A program made the position numbers and the translations under genes. 64,000 nucleotides of DNA from Allobacillus salarius (lineage in GTDB: Bacteria; Bacillota; Bacilli; Bacillales; Alkalibacillaceae): contig NZ_VMHE01000009.1 of the NCBI RefSeq assembly GCF_007559425.1, forward strand, positions 1-64,000, given 5' to 3'. The notes beneath the pieces are model-generated. The model did not search any database. It was not told the DNA's origin and saw nothing but the letters and a program-made list of their open reading frames with translations. This document shows positions 7,777 through 15,924 of this stretch, piece after piece (the stretch's first letter is position 1; every line of letters starts with the position of its first letter).

Positions 7777-8397
7777 TTATTTTGTCACATTTCCTTCTGC
7801 TGGAATCGGTTTTGCATTCAACATGCGAGCGAAATGGATCGTGTTATATGCCATTGTAGTAATTGCATTTTGAGTAAAATCGCTGTCTGTACCTGCTTTT
7901 ATATAGGACGGACCTGGTCCTGCTTCGCCTACCCAATAGGCATCGGCGTTTGGTGGGATTGTAAATCCTAGATGGCTCAATCCATAAATGATGTCGTGTG
8001 AGGCATGCTTAGCGCCGTCCTCATTACCTGTAACGACTGCCCCTGCTACACGGTTATAAAATATTTCTTGTCCTTTGTCATTCGTTTGCCCACTGCTTCC
8101 GTTCAGTCGCTCTAAAGCCTTTTTGGCCAAGCTACTTTTTTCGCCTAACCAGACCGGTGAGCCAAGGATAAATATATCTGCATTGAGGATTTTTTGAAGG
8201 ATTCCAGGCCATTCATCGCCCTCACCTAAATCATCTGAAATTCCAACAGGAACATTGTAATCGGCCAAACGTAACACTTCTACCTCTACGCCTTCTTTTT
8301 CATATACTCTTTTCGCTTCATCAAACAAAGCTTCCGTATTGGATTGTTCACCACTTTTTTTAAGTGAAGTGTTTAAAAATACACATTTTAAAGCCAT
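7777..8397 (-). CDS. NADPH-dependent FMN reductase/flavodoxin-fold protein
   Basis: The 206-residue protein has a flavodoxin-like fold: an N-terminal FMN phosphate loop (FLNTSLKKSGEQSNTE), GSPVWLGEKSSLAKKALERL near 79-98, and VTGNEDGAKH. Such proteins reduce flavins or quinones with NAD(P)H. It lies downstream of a FhuF-like ferric reductase gene on the same strand behind a Fur-type promoter, so providing electrons for iron release is a plausible inferred role. Its ribosome site AGGAGG lies inside the right arm of a perfect hairpin (8406-8443). Confidence 0.82.
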   Translation of the reverse strand: MALKCVFLNTSLKKSGEQSNTEALFDEAKRVYEKEGVEVEVLRLADYNVPVGISDDLGEGDEWPGILQKILNADIFILGSPVWLGEKSSLAKKALERLNGSSGQTNDKGQEIFYNRVAGAVVTGNEDGAKHASHDIIYGLSHLGFTIPPNADAYWVGEAGPGPSYIKAGTDSDFTQNAITTMAYNTIHFARMLNAKPIPAEGNVTK

Positions 8398-8405
8398 AAA
8401 AAATA

Positions 8406-8443
8406 CCTCCTATCTATAAAGCCTTTTCCCGTCAGATAGGAGG
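8406..8443 (-). promoter_or_regulatory. Hairpin sequestering the flavin-reductase ribosome site
   Basis: A perfect 10-bp inverted repeat CCTCCTATCT (8406-8415) / AGATAGGAGG (8434-8443) with an 18-nt loop. In the transcript the second arm contains the AGGAGG of the downstream gene and is followed by TATTTTTTATG. The element can therefore act as a terminator for the upstream gene and as a translation lock. Confidence 0.7.
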
Positions 8444-8458
8444 ATTAAACGAATTTGG

Positions 8459-9262
8459 TTAGTGAACCATCTCTACTGCCATGACATGACGTTTCGTTCG
8501 CATGCACGCTTCTTTATTCACATCCGATTTCGGACAACCTTTACAATACTTACCGCTATTTGTTTCATAATTAAAACAGCATGTCCGACGAACTCGGACA
8601 GGTTCTTCTTTGCCTTCCACCTCAATTTTATTTGTATAAAACCGTTGTAATGGATTAAAGCTTGTCTGGAAAATATCGCCCTTCAACTGGAGTAGATAAG
8701 CAAAGTCATTCCATGCTTCCTTTTGTTCATATAAATTCAATTCGTCACTTTGCAATTTCGATTCATACAATTTATAAATATAAACAGCTGCATTTTCCCA
8801 TAATAAAGGAGTTGGCACTTTTGCGACTTTATTGATCGCTTGAACATAATAGGATATTTCACGAATGCTTTCTTCCAAATATGCGTTACGGTCTGCTCGA
8901 TTAGTCACTGTTGTTACTTCATCTGATTCGCTATACATATACGGCATCCATTTTTGTTTTTTCATCGCTGAAATGATAAATCGATTGCCGGTACTTAGAT
9001 CCATCTTTTTATTAAAAACGGCAAGCGTATATAGTGCGGGAACGAGCAAAGTGTTTGTTAAACGCTTTATAAGTTGCGACCCTACAACCAATAACTGATC
9101 TGTTTGTAATATTTCATCCGTTTGCTTTAAATAATCATATAAAATGTTTTCATCTAATAATGATTGAATTGCCATAGGTTGATCAGTTAAGTTGTTTTGA
9201 AATAGTATTCGGAATGTTTGTTGTAGCTGATCTTTTTCATTTCTAGTTAGCGTCATTTCCAT
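8459..9262 (-). CDS. FhuF-like ferric-siderophore reductase (paralogue 1)
   Basis: A 267-residue cytosolic protein ending with CC-x10-C-x2-C (RRTCCFNYETNSGKYCKGCP), the [2Fe-2S] ligand pattern of FhuF-type siderophore-iron reductases. The body ([39 protein letters not shown]) is shared with the paralogue at 9434-10243. The start at 9262 is chosen over 9271 because AAAAGG has usable spacing only there, and the N-termini of the two paralogues then align. Transcription starts from a Fur-overlapped promoter at 9332-9360. Confidence 0.85.
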   Translation of the reverse strand: MEMTLTRNEKDQLQQTFRILFQNNLTDQPMAIQSLLDENILYDYLKQTDEILQTDQLLVVGSQLIKRLTNTLLVPALYTLAVFNKKMDLSTGNRFIISAMKKQKWMPYMYSESDEVTTVTNRADRNAYLEESIREISYYVQAINKVAKVPTPLLWENAAVYIYKLYESKLQSDELNLYEQKEAWNDFAYLLQLKGDIFQTSFNPLQRFYTNKIEVEGKEEPVRVRRTCCFNYETNSGKYCKGCPKSDVNKEACMRTKRHVMAVEMVH

Positions 9263-9331
9263 ATCAATCATCCTTTTCGAATTAACCTATTCAAAGCACT
9301 CAAACATTCTTTACAACTGCATCTACTATTC

Positions 9332-9360
9332 ATTATAGCTGAAATGATAATCATTCTCAA
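9332..9360 (-). promoter_or_regulatory. Fur-regulated promoter
   Basis: On the minus strand TTGAGA (9355-9360) and TATAAT (9332-9337) are separated by 17 nt. A Fur box TGATAAT-C-ATTCTCA (9345-9359), matching 14 of 15 positions of the 7-1-7 consensus, covers the -35 and spacer. Iron repression of paralogue 1 is inferred. Confidence 0.88.
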
Positions 9361-9388
9361 CGAAAGTATATAATTGCTTAAAAACACC

Positions 9389-9417
9389 AAAAAAATACCA
9401 CAGTATATTTACTGTGG
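9389..9417 (-). terminator. Terminator of the siderophore uptake operon
   Basis: Stem CCACAGT (9398-9404) / ACTGTGG (9411-9417) followed on the minus strand by a T7 run. It closes the permease-ATPase-FhuF operon. Confidence 0.85.
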
Positions 9418-9433
9418 CGTGACTCCCTCTATA

Positions 9434-10243
9434 TCATTGTTTAATCGCTTCTATAGGCAAAACTTGTCTTTTCGTCACCATACAGGCAGCCTTATTAACG
9501 TCTGTCTTTGGACACCCTTGGCAATATTTTTGCTTAGTGTTTGTTTCATAATAAAAACAACATGTTCGTCTAACACGAATCGGCTGATCATTACCTTTTA
9601 CATCAATTTTATTTGTATAAAAACGATGCAGTGGATTAAACCGTTCATCAAAGCATTGTGGATCAAGCTGTAACAAGTAAGCAAAATCATTCCATGCTTC
9701 TTTTTGCTCGAGCAACGTAAGATTTTCATCTTGTAACCGTGTCTCATATAACCAGTAAATATAAACTGCGACATTTTCCCATAATAACGGTCTGGGTACT
9801 TTTGCTACTCGATGGACAGCTGAAATAATCTTAGCGATTTCTTGAATTACTTGATTCAAATAAGATTCACGATCTGCCTTATGCTCAACAGTTGGTGCAT
9901 CCCAACTTTTTTGATACAAATGTGGCATCCATAGGTCTTCTTTAATTCTCGAAACTAAATATAGATATTTCAATTGTACATTAAGTTTCTTTTGAGAAGT
10001 CGCCAATAAGAATAAAGCCGGAACAGTTAAAATGAATCCAAGCCGCTTAATAAACTGTGAGCCTAAAGCCAATAGCTGATTCGTTTGAAACTGTTCTTTC
10101 AAGTCCGGCAAATAGGATGATAAAAACTCTTCATCAAGCAACTGTTGAAATGAAACCGCAGAATCAGTTTCCTTCAAATCAAATAGAACCCGAAATTGGT
10201 TTTCAAATAGCTCTCGACTTTCAAGCGTCCATTTTTCTGGCAT
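9434..10243 (-). CDS. FhuF-like ferric-siderophore reductase (paralogue 2)
   Basis: A 269-residue homologue of the neighbouring FhuF-like protein with the same C-terminal motif, here CC-x11-C-x2-C ([17 protein letters not shown]), one residue longer between the Cys pairs. The start at 10243 has AAGG 9 nt upstream and overlaps the end of the ATPase gene by 23 nt, so translation is probably coupled to it. It is the last gene of the siderophore uptake operon and would release iron from the imported chelate by reduction. The two copies may serve different siderophores or iron states. Confidence 0.85.
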   Translation of the reverse strand: MPEKWTLESRELFENQFRVLFDLKETDSAVSFQQLLDEEFLSSYLPDLKEQFQTNQLLALGSQFIKRLGFILTVPALFLLATSQKKLNVQLKYLYLVSRIKEDLWMPHLYQKSWDAPTVEHKADRESYLNQVIQEIAKIISAVHRVAKVPRPLLWENVAVYIYWLYETRLQDENLTLLEQKEAWNDFAYLLQLDPQCFDERFNPLHRFYTNKIDVKGNDQPIRVRRTCCFYYETNTKQKYCQGCPKTDVNKAACMVTKRQVLPIEAIKQ

Positions 10244-11045
10244 GGCTAGCATCCTTTTTCCGTCTTCCCCTACTGAATGGGATACACATTGGTGTTCCAC
10301 TATGTGGGTCATTCATGATTTGACAGCGAAGACCAAAAACATTCGCCACTAACTCTGGTGTGACAATCGTGTCTGGGTCGCCTTGATGATAAATCGTTTT
10401 ATTACTGATCGCTACAATATGGTCCGCATAACGACAAGCGAGATTAATATCATGCAATACCATGACAATTGTCCGGTTTTCTTCTTCATTCAAATCACTT
10501 AATAAATCCAAAATATCGATTTGGTGAGTCAAATCTAAATAAGTCGTCGGTTCATCGAGTAAAATAATATCTGTATCTTGCGCCAAGTTCATTGCAATCC
10601 AAGCCCGTTGACGTTGACCGCCGGAAAGTGAATCTACTTTTCTTTCGGATAAATCTTTTACTCCGGTCACTTCCATTGCCCGTTGCACCGCTTTTTCATC
10701 TTTCTCAGACCATTGGTTCAACCAACTCTGATACGGATATCTCCCCTGTTTAACAAGTTCAAGAACAGTCAAACCTTCCGGAGCGACAGGTGATTGAGGT
10801 AAAATTGATAGCTTCTGGGCAATTTTCTTCGTTGGCGTCCGAGCGATGTCAGCTCCATCTAAGACAACCGAGCCTTCTTTCGGCTTCAGCAAGCGTGCCA
10901 GCGAACGAAGCAATGTCGATTTTCCTGAGCCATTTCCTCCGATGAATACAGTAATTTTCCCTTTTGGAATCACCAAATCAAGCTCTTCAATGATGTCCTC
11001 TTCTCCATAGCCTAGTGTCAATGCGTTCGTACGAATGGCATCCAT
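10221..11045 (-). CDS. Siderophore ABC transporter ATPase (FecE/FhuC family)
   Basis: A 274-residue ATPase with Walker [10 protein letters not shown] (near 37-45), Q-loop in LPQSP, signature [10 protein letters not shown], Walker B IILLDEPT and the H-loop VLHDIN. It powers import of ferric siderophore through the two FecCD-type permeases encoded upstream. The start at 11045 follows AAAGGAG with 8 nt spacing; an in-frame Met 27 nt upstream lacks one. The C-terminus is basic ([15 protein letters not shown]) and overlaps the FhuF-like start. Confidence 0.92.
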   Translation of the reverse strand: MDAIRTNALTLGYGEEDIIEELDLVIPKGKITVFIGGNGSGKSTLLRSLARLLKPKEGSVVLDGADIARTPTKKIAQKLSILPQSPVAPEGLTVLELVKQGRYPYQSWLNQWSEKDEKAVQRAMEVTGVKDLSERKVDSLSGGQRQRAWIAMNLAQDTDIILLDEPTTYLDLTHQIDILDLLSDLNEEENRTIVMVLHDINLACRYADHIVAISNKTIYHQGDPDTIVTPELVANVFGLRCQIMNDPHSGTPMCIPFSRGRRKKDASHARKMDA

Positions 11046-11081
11046 TCCAAATACTCCTTTCAGGTCAATCATTCTGAACCT

Positions 11082-12134
11082 TTATTGATTTCTACTCTTA
11101 TATAACAAATAAATAAAATACGGAGCACCTATAGCAGATGTAAGCACACCTACCGGAACTTCAAGTGGTGCAAAAGCTGTCCGTGCAATCAAGTCCGCTG
11201 TGATGACAATACATCCACCGACTAAAGCAGATACTGGTATTAATGAGCCAAAGGAAGAACCTACTAACCGTCTAGCGATATGCGGTGCCATCAGGCCAAC
11301 AAACCCGATGCCTCCTGCAAATGCGACTGCAATACCTGCTAACGAGGTACTAAGCGTAATCAACATGAAACGATCCCGTTGAATTAAACTACCTGCATTC
11401 GCTGCAAGATCCTCACCTAACTCCTGAACGTTTAATCGCCTTACATAAACAAATAAAATAGCCATCAAAAGAAAGAACCACGGGATAATTGTCCAAACTT
11501 CACTCCAATTAGCTCCATTGACACTTCCGGTAATCCATATATTTGCTCGTGAAGCTGTAAAGATCGGTCCTAAAATCATAATCATCGTTGTAAAGGCTTG
11601 TACTGCTGCTGAAACACCTATACCAATCAAAACTAACCGCATCGGTTTGATTCCGCCGTTTTTCCAAGCAAGGAAATAAACGAGAAAACCCGTAACAATG
11701 GCTCCTATAAATGAAGCAAGCGGTAACCATTGAATACTGACCGTCAGTGTATTGCTTCGGTCACTGAAAAAGGCTAAAAATCCGACTGTCGCGAACGCCG
11801 CTCCTCCCGTAATTCCGATAATATCCGGAGAGGCCAATGGATTACGGATCATTCCTTGTAATATCGCTCCTGATACGGCTAATCCAGCCCCTGCAAATAA
11901 GGCCATTAACACACGAGGCATACGAAACGATTGCACGACGAGGTTATTCATATCTGTACTAGAGTCAAATAGAGCTCTAACTACTTCTATTGGTGAAACG
12001 TTTAACTGTCCAATGCCTAAGCTTAAAATAATCAATACGATTGTTAAAAGAACCAAACCAACCACATAAGCGATGGACCGATAATTCATTAAAAATGAAA
12101 TATTTCCAATTCGAAAAGGCACATATCTCTTCAT
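11082..12134 (-). CDS. Siderophore ABC permease (FecCD family), second subunit
   Basis: A 350-residue integral membrane protein of the BtuC/FecCD family with about nine to ten helices. It has the family segments GAILQGMIRNPLASPDIIGI and GGIGFVGLMAPHIARRLVG, the latter being the cytosolic coupling loop that contacts the ATPase. Its ATG overlaps the stop of the first permease by 4 nt (ATGA), a sign of coupled translation. It would form a heterodimer with the partner encoded at 12131-13129. Confidence 0.93.
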   Translation of the reverse strand: MKRYVPFRIGNISFLMNYRSIAYVVGLVLLTIVLIILSLGIGQLNVSPIEVVRALFDSSTDMNNLVVQSFRMPRVLMALFAGAGLAVSGAILQGMIRNPLASPDIIGITGGAAFATVGFLAFFSDRSNTLTVSIQWLPLASFIGAIVTGFLVYFLAWKNGGIKPMRLVLIGIGVSAAVQAFTTMIMILGPIFTASRANIWITGSVNGANWSEVWTIIPWFFLLMAILFVYVRRLNVQELGEDLAANAGSLIQRDRFMLITLSTSLAGIAVAFAGGIGFVGLMAPHIARRLVGSSFGSLIPVSALVGGCIVITADLIARTAFAPLEVPVGVLTSAIGAPYFIYLLYKSRNQ

Positions 12135-13129
12135 TCGTTAATCCCCCTTCTTGCAATGTAAATAAAGAAGGGAACCCCGATGACTGCAGTCATGACACCT
12201 ACCGGAACTTCTGCTGGCATAATGATATACCGTGCTCCAATATCGGCGATCAATAATAGTACTGCACCTAACATACCACTATAGGGAATAACCCATCGAT
12301 AATCAATGCCAACCATCCATCTTGCGACATGTGGAATGACGATTCCAATAAAACCGATTGGTCCTGCAACTGCAACAGCTCCCCCTGCTAACAGAACAAT
12401 TGTCAATGCGGCCAACACTTTGATTAACCATGTTTTTTGTCCTAAACCCTTAGCCAAATCTTCACCCATCGCAAGGACATTAATTTGCTTACCAATCAGT
12501 AAGGATGCAACCAAGCCAGTTAGTATATATGGAAAAACTGCAGTTAATATGTTCAAATCCCTTCCTTGCACAGAACCTGCAAGCCAAAATAACGCCTGAT
12601 CTAATGATTGCTCATTTAATGTAAGCATCCCTTGTGTCAAAGATGAAAATAATGCCGCAATGGCTGCACCAGCCAATGTCATTTTAATCGGTGTCAAGCC
12701 ATCTTTTCCTAATGTGCCCAATGAATAAACAATGATGACCGCTAATGTTGCTCCTAAAAAGGCCAACCATGTAAATGACATGAGTGATGTCATTCCGAAA
12801 GCGGTAATTCCAAGGACAACGAAGAAGCTGGCCCCAGCATTCACACCAAAGATACTTGGTGAAGCTAATGGGTTATTCGTGATCCCCTGCATAATGGCTC
12901 CAGCCATCGCTAAGCTTGCTCCGACTGCTGCAGCAATGAGCGAACGCGGGATTCGGGTATCTTGAATGATAATATGCTCATTCGATCCATCAAAACGAAG
13001 AAAAGAATCGATGACCATTTGCGTATCAATCTTTGTCAAACCCCAGATGACACTTCCCCACATAAAAAATAGTACAATAATTGAACCAATTCCTAGTCCA
13101 ATCCATTTCCCTTTATTTTTTTCTATCAT
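12131..13129 (-). CDS. Siderophore ABC permease (FecCD family), first subunit
   Basis: A 332-residue FecCD-family permease with GAIMQGITNNPLASPSIFGV and the coupling loop GPIGFIGIVIPHVARWMVG. It is the first gene of the operon running left from the divergent Fur promoter region. The start at 13129 (MIEKNKGK) is preferred over the frame's earlier Met; GGAAAGG lies about 10 nt upstream. Together with the second permease and ATPase it forms the importer served by the divergently encoded lipoprotein. Confidence 0.92.
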   Translation of the reverse strand: MIEKNKGKWIGLGIGSIIVLFFMWGSVIWGLTKIDTQMVIDSFLRFDGSNEHIIIQDTRIPRSLIAAAVGASLAMAGAIMQGITNNPLASPSIFGVNAGASFFVVLGITAFGMTSLMSFTWLAFLGATLAVIIVYSLGTLGKDGLTPIKMTLAGAAIAALFSSLTQGMLTLNEQSLDQALFWLAGSVQGRDLNILTAVFPYILTGLVASLLIGKQINVLAMGEDLAKGLGQKTWLIKVLAALTIVLLAGGAVAVAGPIGFIGIVIPHVARWMVGIDYRWVIPYSGMLGAVLLLIADIGARYIIMPAEVPVGVMTAVIGVPFFIYIARRGINE

Positions 13130-13282
13130 AATGAAGTTACCTTTCCACACTGAAACTCCGTAAGTACGGGCAAAAAGCACTAGCTTTCACCAGTCTAGAT
13201 GAACGTGCCTAGCGTGTCAAAACAGAAAACGCTTATCAATTAGCTTTTACAAAAAAAGATAAATAAAATTTAATAATTTTGT

Positions 13283-13337
13283 TGACACTCTTATTATAAA
13301 TGATTACGATTGTTATTGTAAATGATAATCATTCTCA
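13283..13337. promoter_or_regulatory. Divergent Fur-controlled promoters of the siderophore cluster
   Basis: Plus strand: TTGACA (13283-13288), 17 nt, TACGAT (13306-13311), reading into the binding-protein gene. Minus strand: TTACAA (complement of 13317-13322), 17 nt, TATAAT (13294-13299), reading into the permease operon. A Fur box TGATAAT-C-ATTCTCA lies at 13323-13337 next to both. The two promoters overlap, so one repressor site can control both directions. Confidence 0.82.
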
Positions 13338-13361
13338 CCAAGGTGAATGGAGGAACAGAAA

Positions 13362-14348
13362 ATGAAAAAAAGCATATTTTATTTAATTACTGGTTTACTC
13401 GTATTATTCTTAGCTGCTTGTGGCGGAGATGATTCGTCAGAAGAAAGTGGTAGCAATGAGAACGGTGACAACCAGACTGAAAGCGAATCAAGCAATACTT
13501 ATGAAGTAGAGCATGCGATGGGCACAGCAACCATCGAAGAAAATCCGGAGAAAATCGTCGTATTGACAAATCACGGAACAGAAGCTTTACTCTCTTTAGG
13601 CATCACACCAACTGGCGCCGTCCAATCGTGGGTTGGCGATCCTTGGTATGAACATATTAGCGACGATATGCAAGGTGTTGAAGTCGTCGGTACGGAAAGC
13701 GACATTAATTTAGAAGCAATTGCTGCTCTTGAGCCTGACTTGATCTTAGCAAACAAAATGCGTCAAGAAGAACATTATGAAGCCCTTAACGCTATTGCAC
13801 CAACGGTCATGGAAGAAACATTGCGAGGCGATTGGAAAGTAAACTTTGAATTGATTGCCGAAGCTGTCGGGATGCAAGACGAAGGCCAACAAGTACTTGA
13901 TGATTACCAAAGCAAGGTTGAAGAACTTTCTGCAGATTTGGAAGACGCAGGTAAACTAGATACAAAAGTATCAATGGTACGCTTCATGCCACAAGATGTG
14001 CGTATTTATTATAAAGATTCATTCTCAGGAATTATCTTGGAGGAGATTGGATTAGATCGTCCAGAATCCCAAAAGAAAGATGAATTTGCAGCAAAAGGTG
14101 TTACAAAAGAACGAATCAATGAAATGGATGGTGACGTCATCTTTTACTTCACCTACCAAAAAGCTGAAGATGGTCAGCAAGTCCAAAGTGAGTGGACAGA
14201 AGATCCATTATGGCAAAACCTTGAAGCAGTTCAAGAAGGAAAAGCCTACGAAGTCAGTGATACAATCTGGAATACGGCTGGTGGCGTCATTGCAGCCAAC
14301 ATTATGCTCGATGACTTAAGAGAAAAGTTATTGAATGAAGGAGAATAA
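13362..14348 (+). CDS. Iron-siderophore substrate-binding lipoprotein
   Basis: A 328-residue lipoprotein. The signal peptide ends in the lipobox FLAAC (Cys ~20), followed by a Ser/Glu/Asn-rich tether (~21-48) and a periplasmic-binding-protein domain of the helical-backbone class (EVEHAMGTATIEENPEKIVV, LEPDLILANK, NTAGGVIAANIMLDDL). It captures ferric siderophore outside the membrane for the FecCD importer encoded divergently. The start follows GGAGG with 9 nt spacing; an earlier in-frame Met overlaps that site. The inverted-repeat-bounded segment begins 3 nt after the stop. Confidence 0.92.
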   Translation: MKKSIFYLITGLLVLFLAACGGDDSSEESGSNENGDNQTESESSNTYEVEHAMGTATIEENPEKIVVLTNHGTEALLSLGITPTGAVQSWVGDPWYEHISDDMQGVEVVGTESDINLEAIAALEPDLILANKMRQEEHYEALNAIAPTVMEETLRGDWKVNFELIAEAVGMQDEGQQVLDDYQSKVEELSADLEDAGKLDTKVSMVRFMPQDVRIYYKDSFSGIILEEIGLDRPESQKKDEFAAKGVTKERINEMDGDVIFYFTYQKAEDGQQVQSEWTEDPLWQNLEAVQEGKAYEVSDTIWNTAGGVIAANIMLDDLREKLLNEGE

Positions 14349-14350
14349 TG

Positions 14351-14417
14351 CATAAGAAAAGTACCGGTGTTCATTTATAAGTAGTTCCGTTTCGGTGGAG
14401 AAAAGTTTAAATAACAT
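14351..14417 (+). repeat. Left inverted repeat
   Basis: Begins 3 nt after the binding-protein stop; pairs with 15274-15343 in inverted orientation with gaps of one base and an 8-bp core in the opposite sense. Confidence 0.8.
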
Positions 14418-14424
14418 ACCATAT

Positions 14425-14460
14425 GGGAGACCAAATCGCATAGCGATTCGGTCTCTTTAA
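14425..14460 (+). terminator. Hairpin, probable terminator of the binding-protein gene
   Basis: Stem GAGACC-AATCGC/GCGATT-GGTCTC (14427-14455) with a 3-nt loop and a short TTTAAA tail. Confidence 0.65.
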
Positions 14461-14514
14461 AATGCTGTTATATCAATGCTTATGTTAAATTATCATATGA
14501 AATCGCATTGAAAA

Positions 14515-14572
14515 TAGCATACTAAATAGCTAACTGACAATAGCTGTTGTCAATTGAATCTTTAGTATGCTA
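14515..14572. repeat. 58-bp dyad (two nested inverted repeats, one centre)
   Basis: TAGCATACTAAA (14515-14526) pairs perfectly with TTTAGTATGCTA (14561-14572); TGACAA (14535-14540) pairs with TTGTCA (14547-14552). Both share the centre 14543/14544. No T-run follows, so it is not a standard terminator. The stretch to 14780 holds no gene I can see. Confidence 0.75.
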
Positions 14573-14820
14573 ATTAGGGTTCTAATTGGAGTGTTATTTG
14601 GTGTGTAAACTTAGAATGAACAAAAGGCAGTTTTAGTGTTCAAAAGATAGCTGGCAACCTAAGTGAACGAATTGTTTTAAAGGTAAATGGAAATTTTATG
14701 TTAATATTAAAAATAGAAATTATGATAAATTGTACTTAAACTAACTGGTAATTTAGTGCAAGAGCTATGATTAACTGATATTTCAACAAACGGGCCATTT
14801 TGTTGAGAAAGGGGAACAGG

Positions 14821-15081
14821 ATGAGTGTAATAAATATAATCGGCATAATTTTAGTAATAGTTCTGCTGGCATTGAGTTTGTTCAATGTTTCCTTAAGTAA
14901 AATAATTATAGTATTATTTATTAGTTCTCTTGGATTATTTGTTGTAAGAATGACTATTGAGAATAAGGATTTTTTAGATGCCTTTATAAATTCATTTGGT
15001 TTAATGACAATAATTTCGTTTGTCGTGGTTATCGTCAATTTTTATAAAAATCGTTCGTTTGAAAATAGCGAAAAGGAATAA
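14821..15081 (+). CDS. Small membrane protein inside the repeat-bounded segment
   Basis: An 86-residue protein with three likely membrane helices (about 4-20, 23-41 and 57-74) and a polar C-terminus (NFYKNRSFENSEKE). No family recognised. The ATG follows GAAAGGGGAACAGG. Just upstream, CAACAAA-cgggcca-TTTTGTTG (about 14784-14805) can form a hairpin close to the ribosome site. The gene is more AT-rich than its neighbours and is the only gene between the inverted repeats, so it may be cargo. An immunity or toxin role would be speculation. Confidence 0.6.
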   Translation: MSVINIIGIILVIVLLALSLFNVSLSKIIIVLFISSLGLFVVRMTIENKDFLDAFINSFGLMTIISFVVVIVNFYKNRSFENSEKE

Positions 15082-15177
15082 TGGGATTTCACCAACAGGG
15101 CGCGTTTGTGGAATAAAATGTGAAATGATGTACTTAAATTAAAGTGTGAATTAGTAATACAAGACAGTATAAAAGAG

Positions 15178-15213
15178 CAAACGCTTGGACATTAAAATGT
15201 TCAAGCGTTTTTG
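15178..15213 (+). terminator. Terminator of the small membrane-protein gene
   Basis: Stem AACGCTTGGACATT (15180-15193) / AATGTTCAAGCGTT (15196-15209), one mismatch, followed by Ts. Confidence 0.85.
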
Positions 15214-15273
15214 GTTGATATTTATACTGTTATTTTGATGTTAATTATAGTAATTTTTAGTGTGATAATCAGA

Positions 15274-15343
15274 ATGTTTTTTCGCATTTTCTCCACAGTA
15301 TCGGAACTACTTATGTTCATTTACCGGTACTTTTTCTTATTCC
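15274..15343 (-). repeat. Right inverted repeat
   Basis: Inverted counterpart of 14351-14417; abuts the first copy of the 184-bp repeat array. Confidence 0.8.
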
Positions 15344-15862
15344 ATTTGTATATGCGACCTAATTTCGGATATATGAGCCAAATACCTGGGATATGCTCCC
15401 TCGACCGCGACTTATGCTACCTTCTCTCTTGTTTATGCTCCCTTCATCGTATTTTATGGGACCGAGTCGAAAATATATGTACCCTGCTAACTTTTCAATG
15501 AAGAAACAGTCGATACTTTTTCATTCCATTTGTATATGAGACCTAATTTCGGATATATGAGCCGAATACCTGAGATATGCTCCCCCGATCGCAACTTATG
15601 CTACCTTCTTTATTGTTTGTGCTCCCTTCATCGAATTTTATGAGCTCAAAGCTAAAATATATGTACCCTGCTAACTTTTCAATGAAGAAACAGTCGATAC
15701 TTTTTCATTCCATTTGTATATGCGCCCTAATTTCGGATATATGAGCCGAATACCTGAGATATGCTCCCCCGATCGCGACTTATGCTACCTTGTCTCTTGT
15801 TTATGCTCCCTTCATCGTATTTTATGAGCCCAAATCGAAAATATATGCGCCCCTTTTCAAGC
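15341..15862 (-). repeat. Three 184-bp tandem copies built from 21-bp-phased GGNNCATA units
   Basis: TCCATTTGTA anchors recur at 15341, 15525 and 15709, giving a 184-bp period with ~90% identity by eye. Inside each copy, ATG of the motif TATGNNCC (minus strand GGNNCATA) recurs every 20-21 bp; in copy 3 the A positions are 15720, 15741, 15761, 15782, 15803, 15824 and 15845. The minus strand has an open frame with heptads starting GSI or GSY, probably a by-product of the phase. No ribosome site supports a real gene. Confidence 0.88.
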
Positions 15863-15924
15863 CTTCCCACAAAGAAAAATGCCCGTGAGTGACCACTCAC
15901 GGACATTTTCTTCATTATATTTAA

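Larger units (their letters stand above)
14351..15343. mobile_element. Segment bounded by ~65-bp inverted repeats (candidate mobile or invertible unit)
   Basis: The left end (14351-14417) and right end (15274-15343) are inverted copies. Identical blocks are CTTTTCTCCAC (with one neighbouring difference), CGGAACTACTTAT and ACCGGTAC plus TTTTCTTAT. The 8 nt between the last two blocks read GTTCATTT in both ends on the plus strand, so the core is direct while the arms are inverted. Inside are a large dyad, one small membrane-protein gene and two hairpins. No transposase or recombinase gene is present. Confidence 0.55.

Noticed and set aside
7475..7873. Open frame of 132 codons across the GC-rich array, with heptads such as LIGRLEL-FVGWLHA
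   Set aside because: It overlaps the hydrolase stop, has no ribosome site, and other frames are equally open because the 21-bp period is a multiple of three and the region is GC-rich.
15211..15915. Open frames on both strands across the 184-bp repeats, including heptads GSINKRQ, GSISRDR
   Set aside because: No ribosome sites; the frames run through a terminator or the repeats and are explained by the 21-bp phase.
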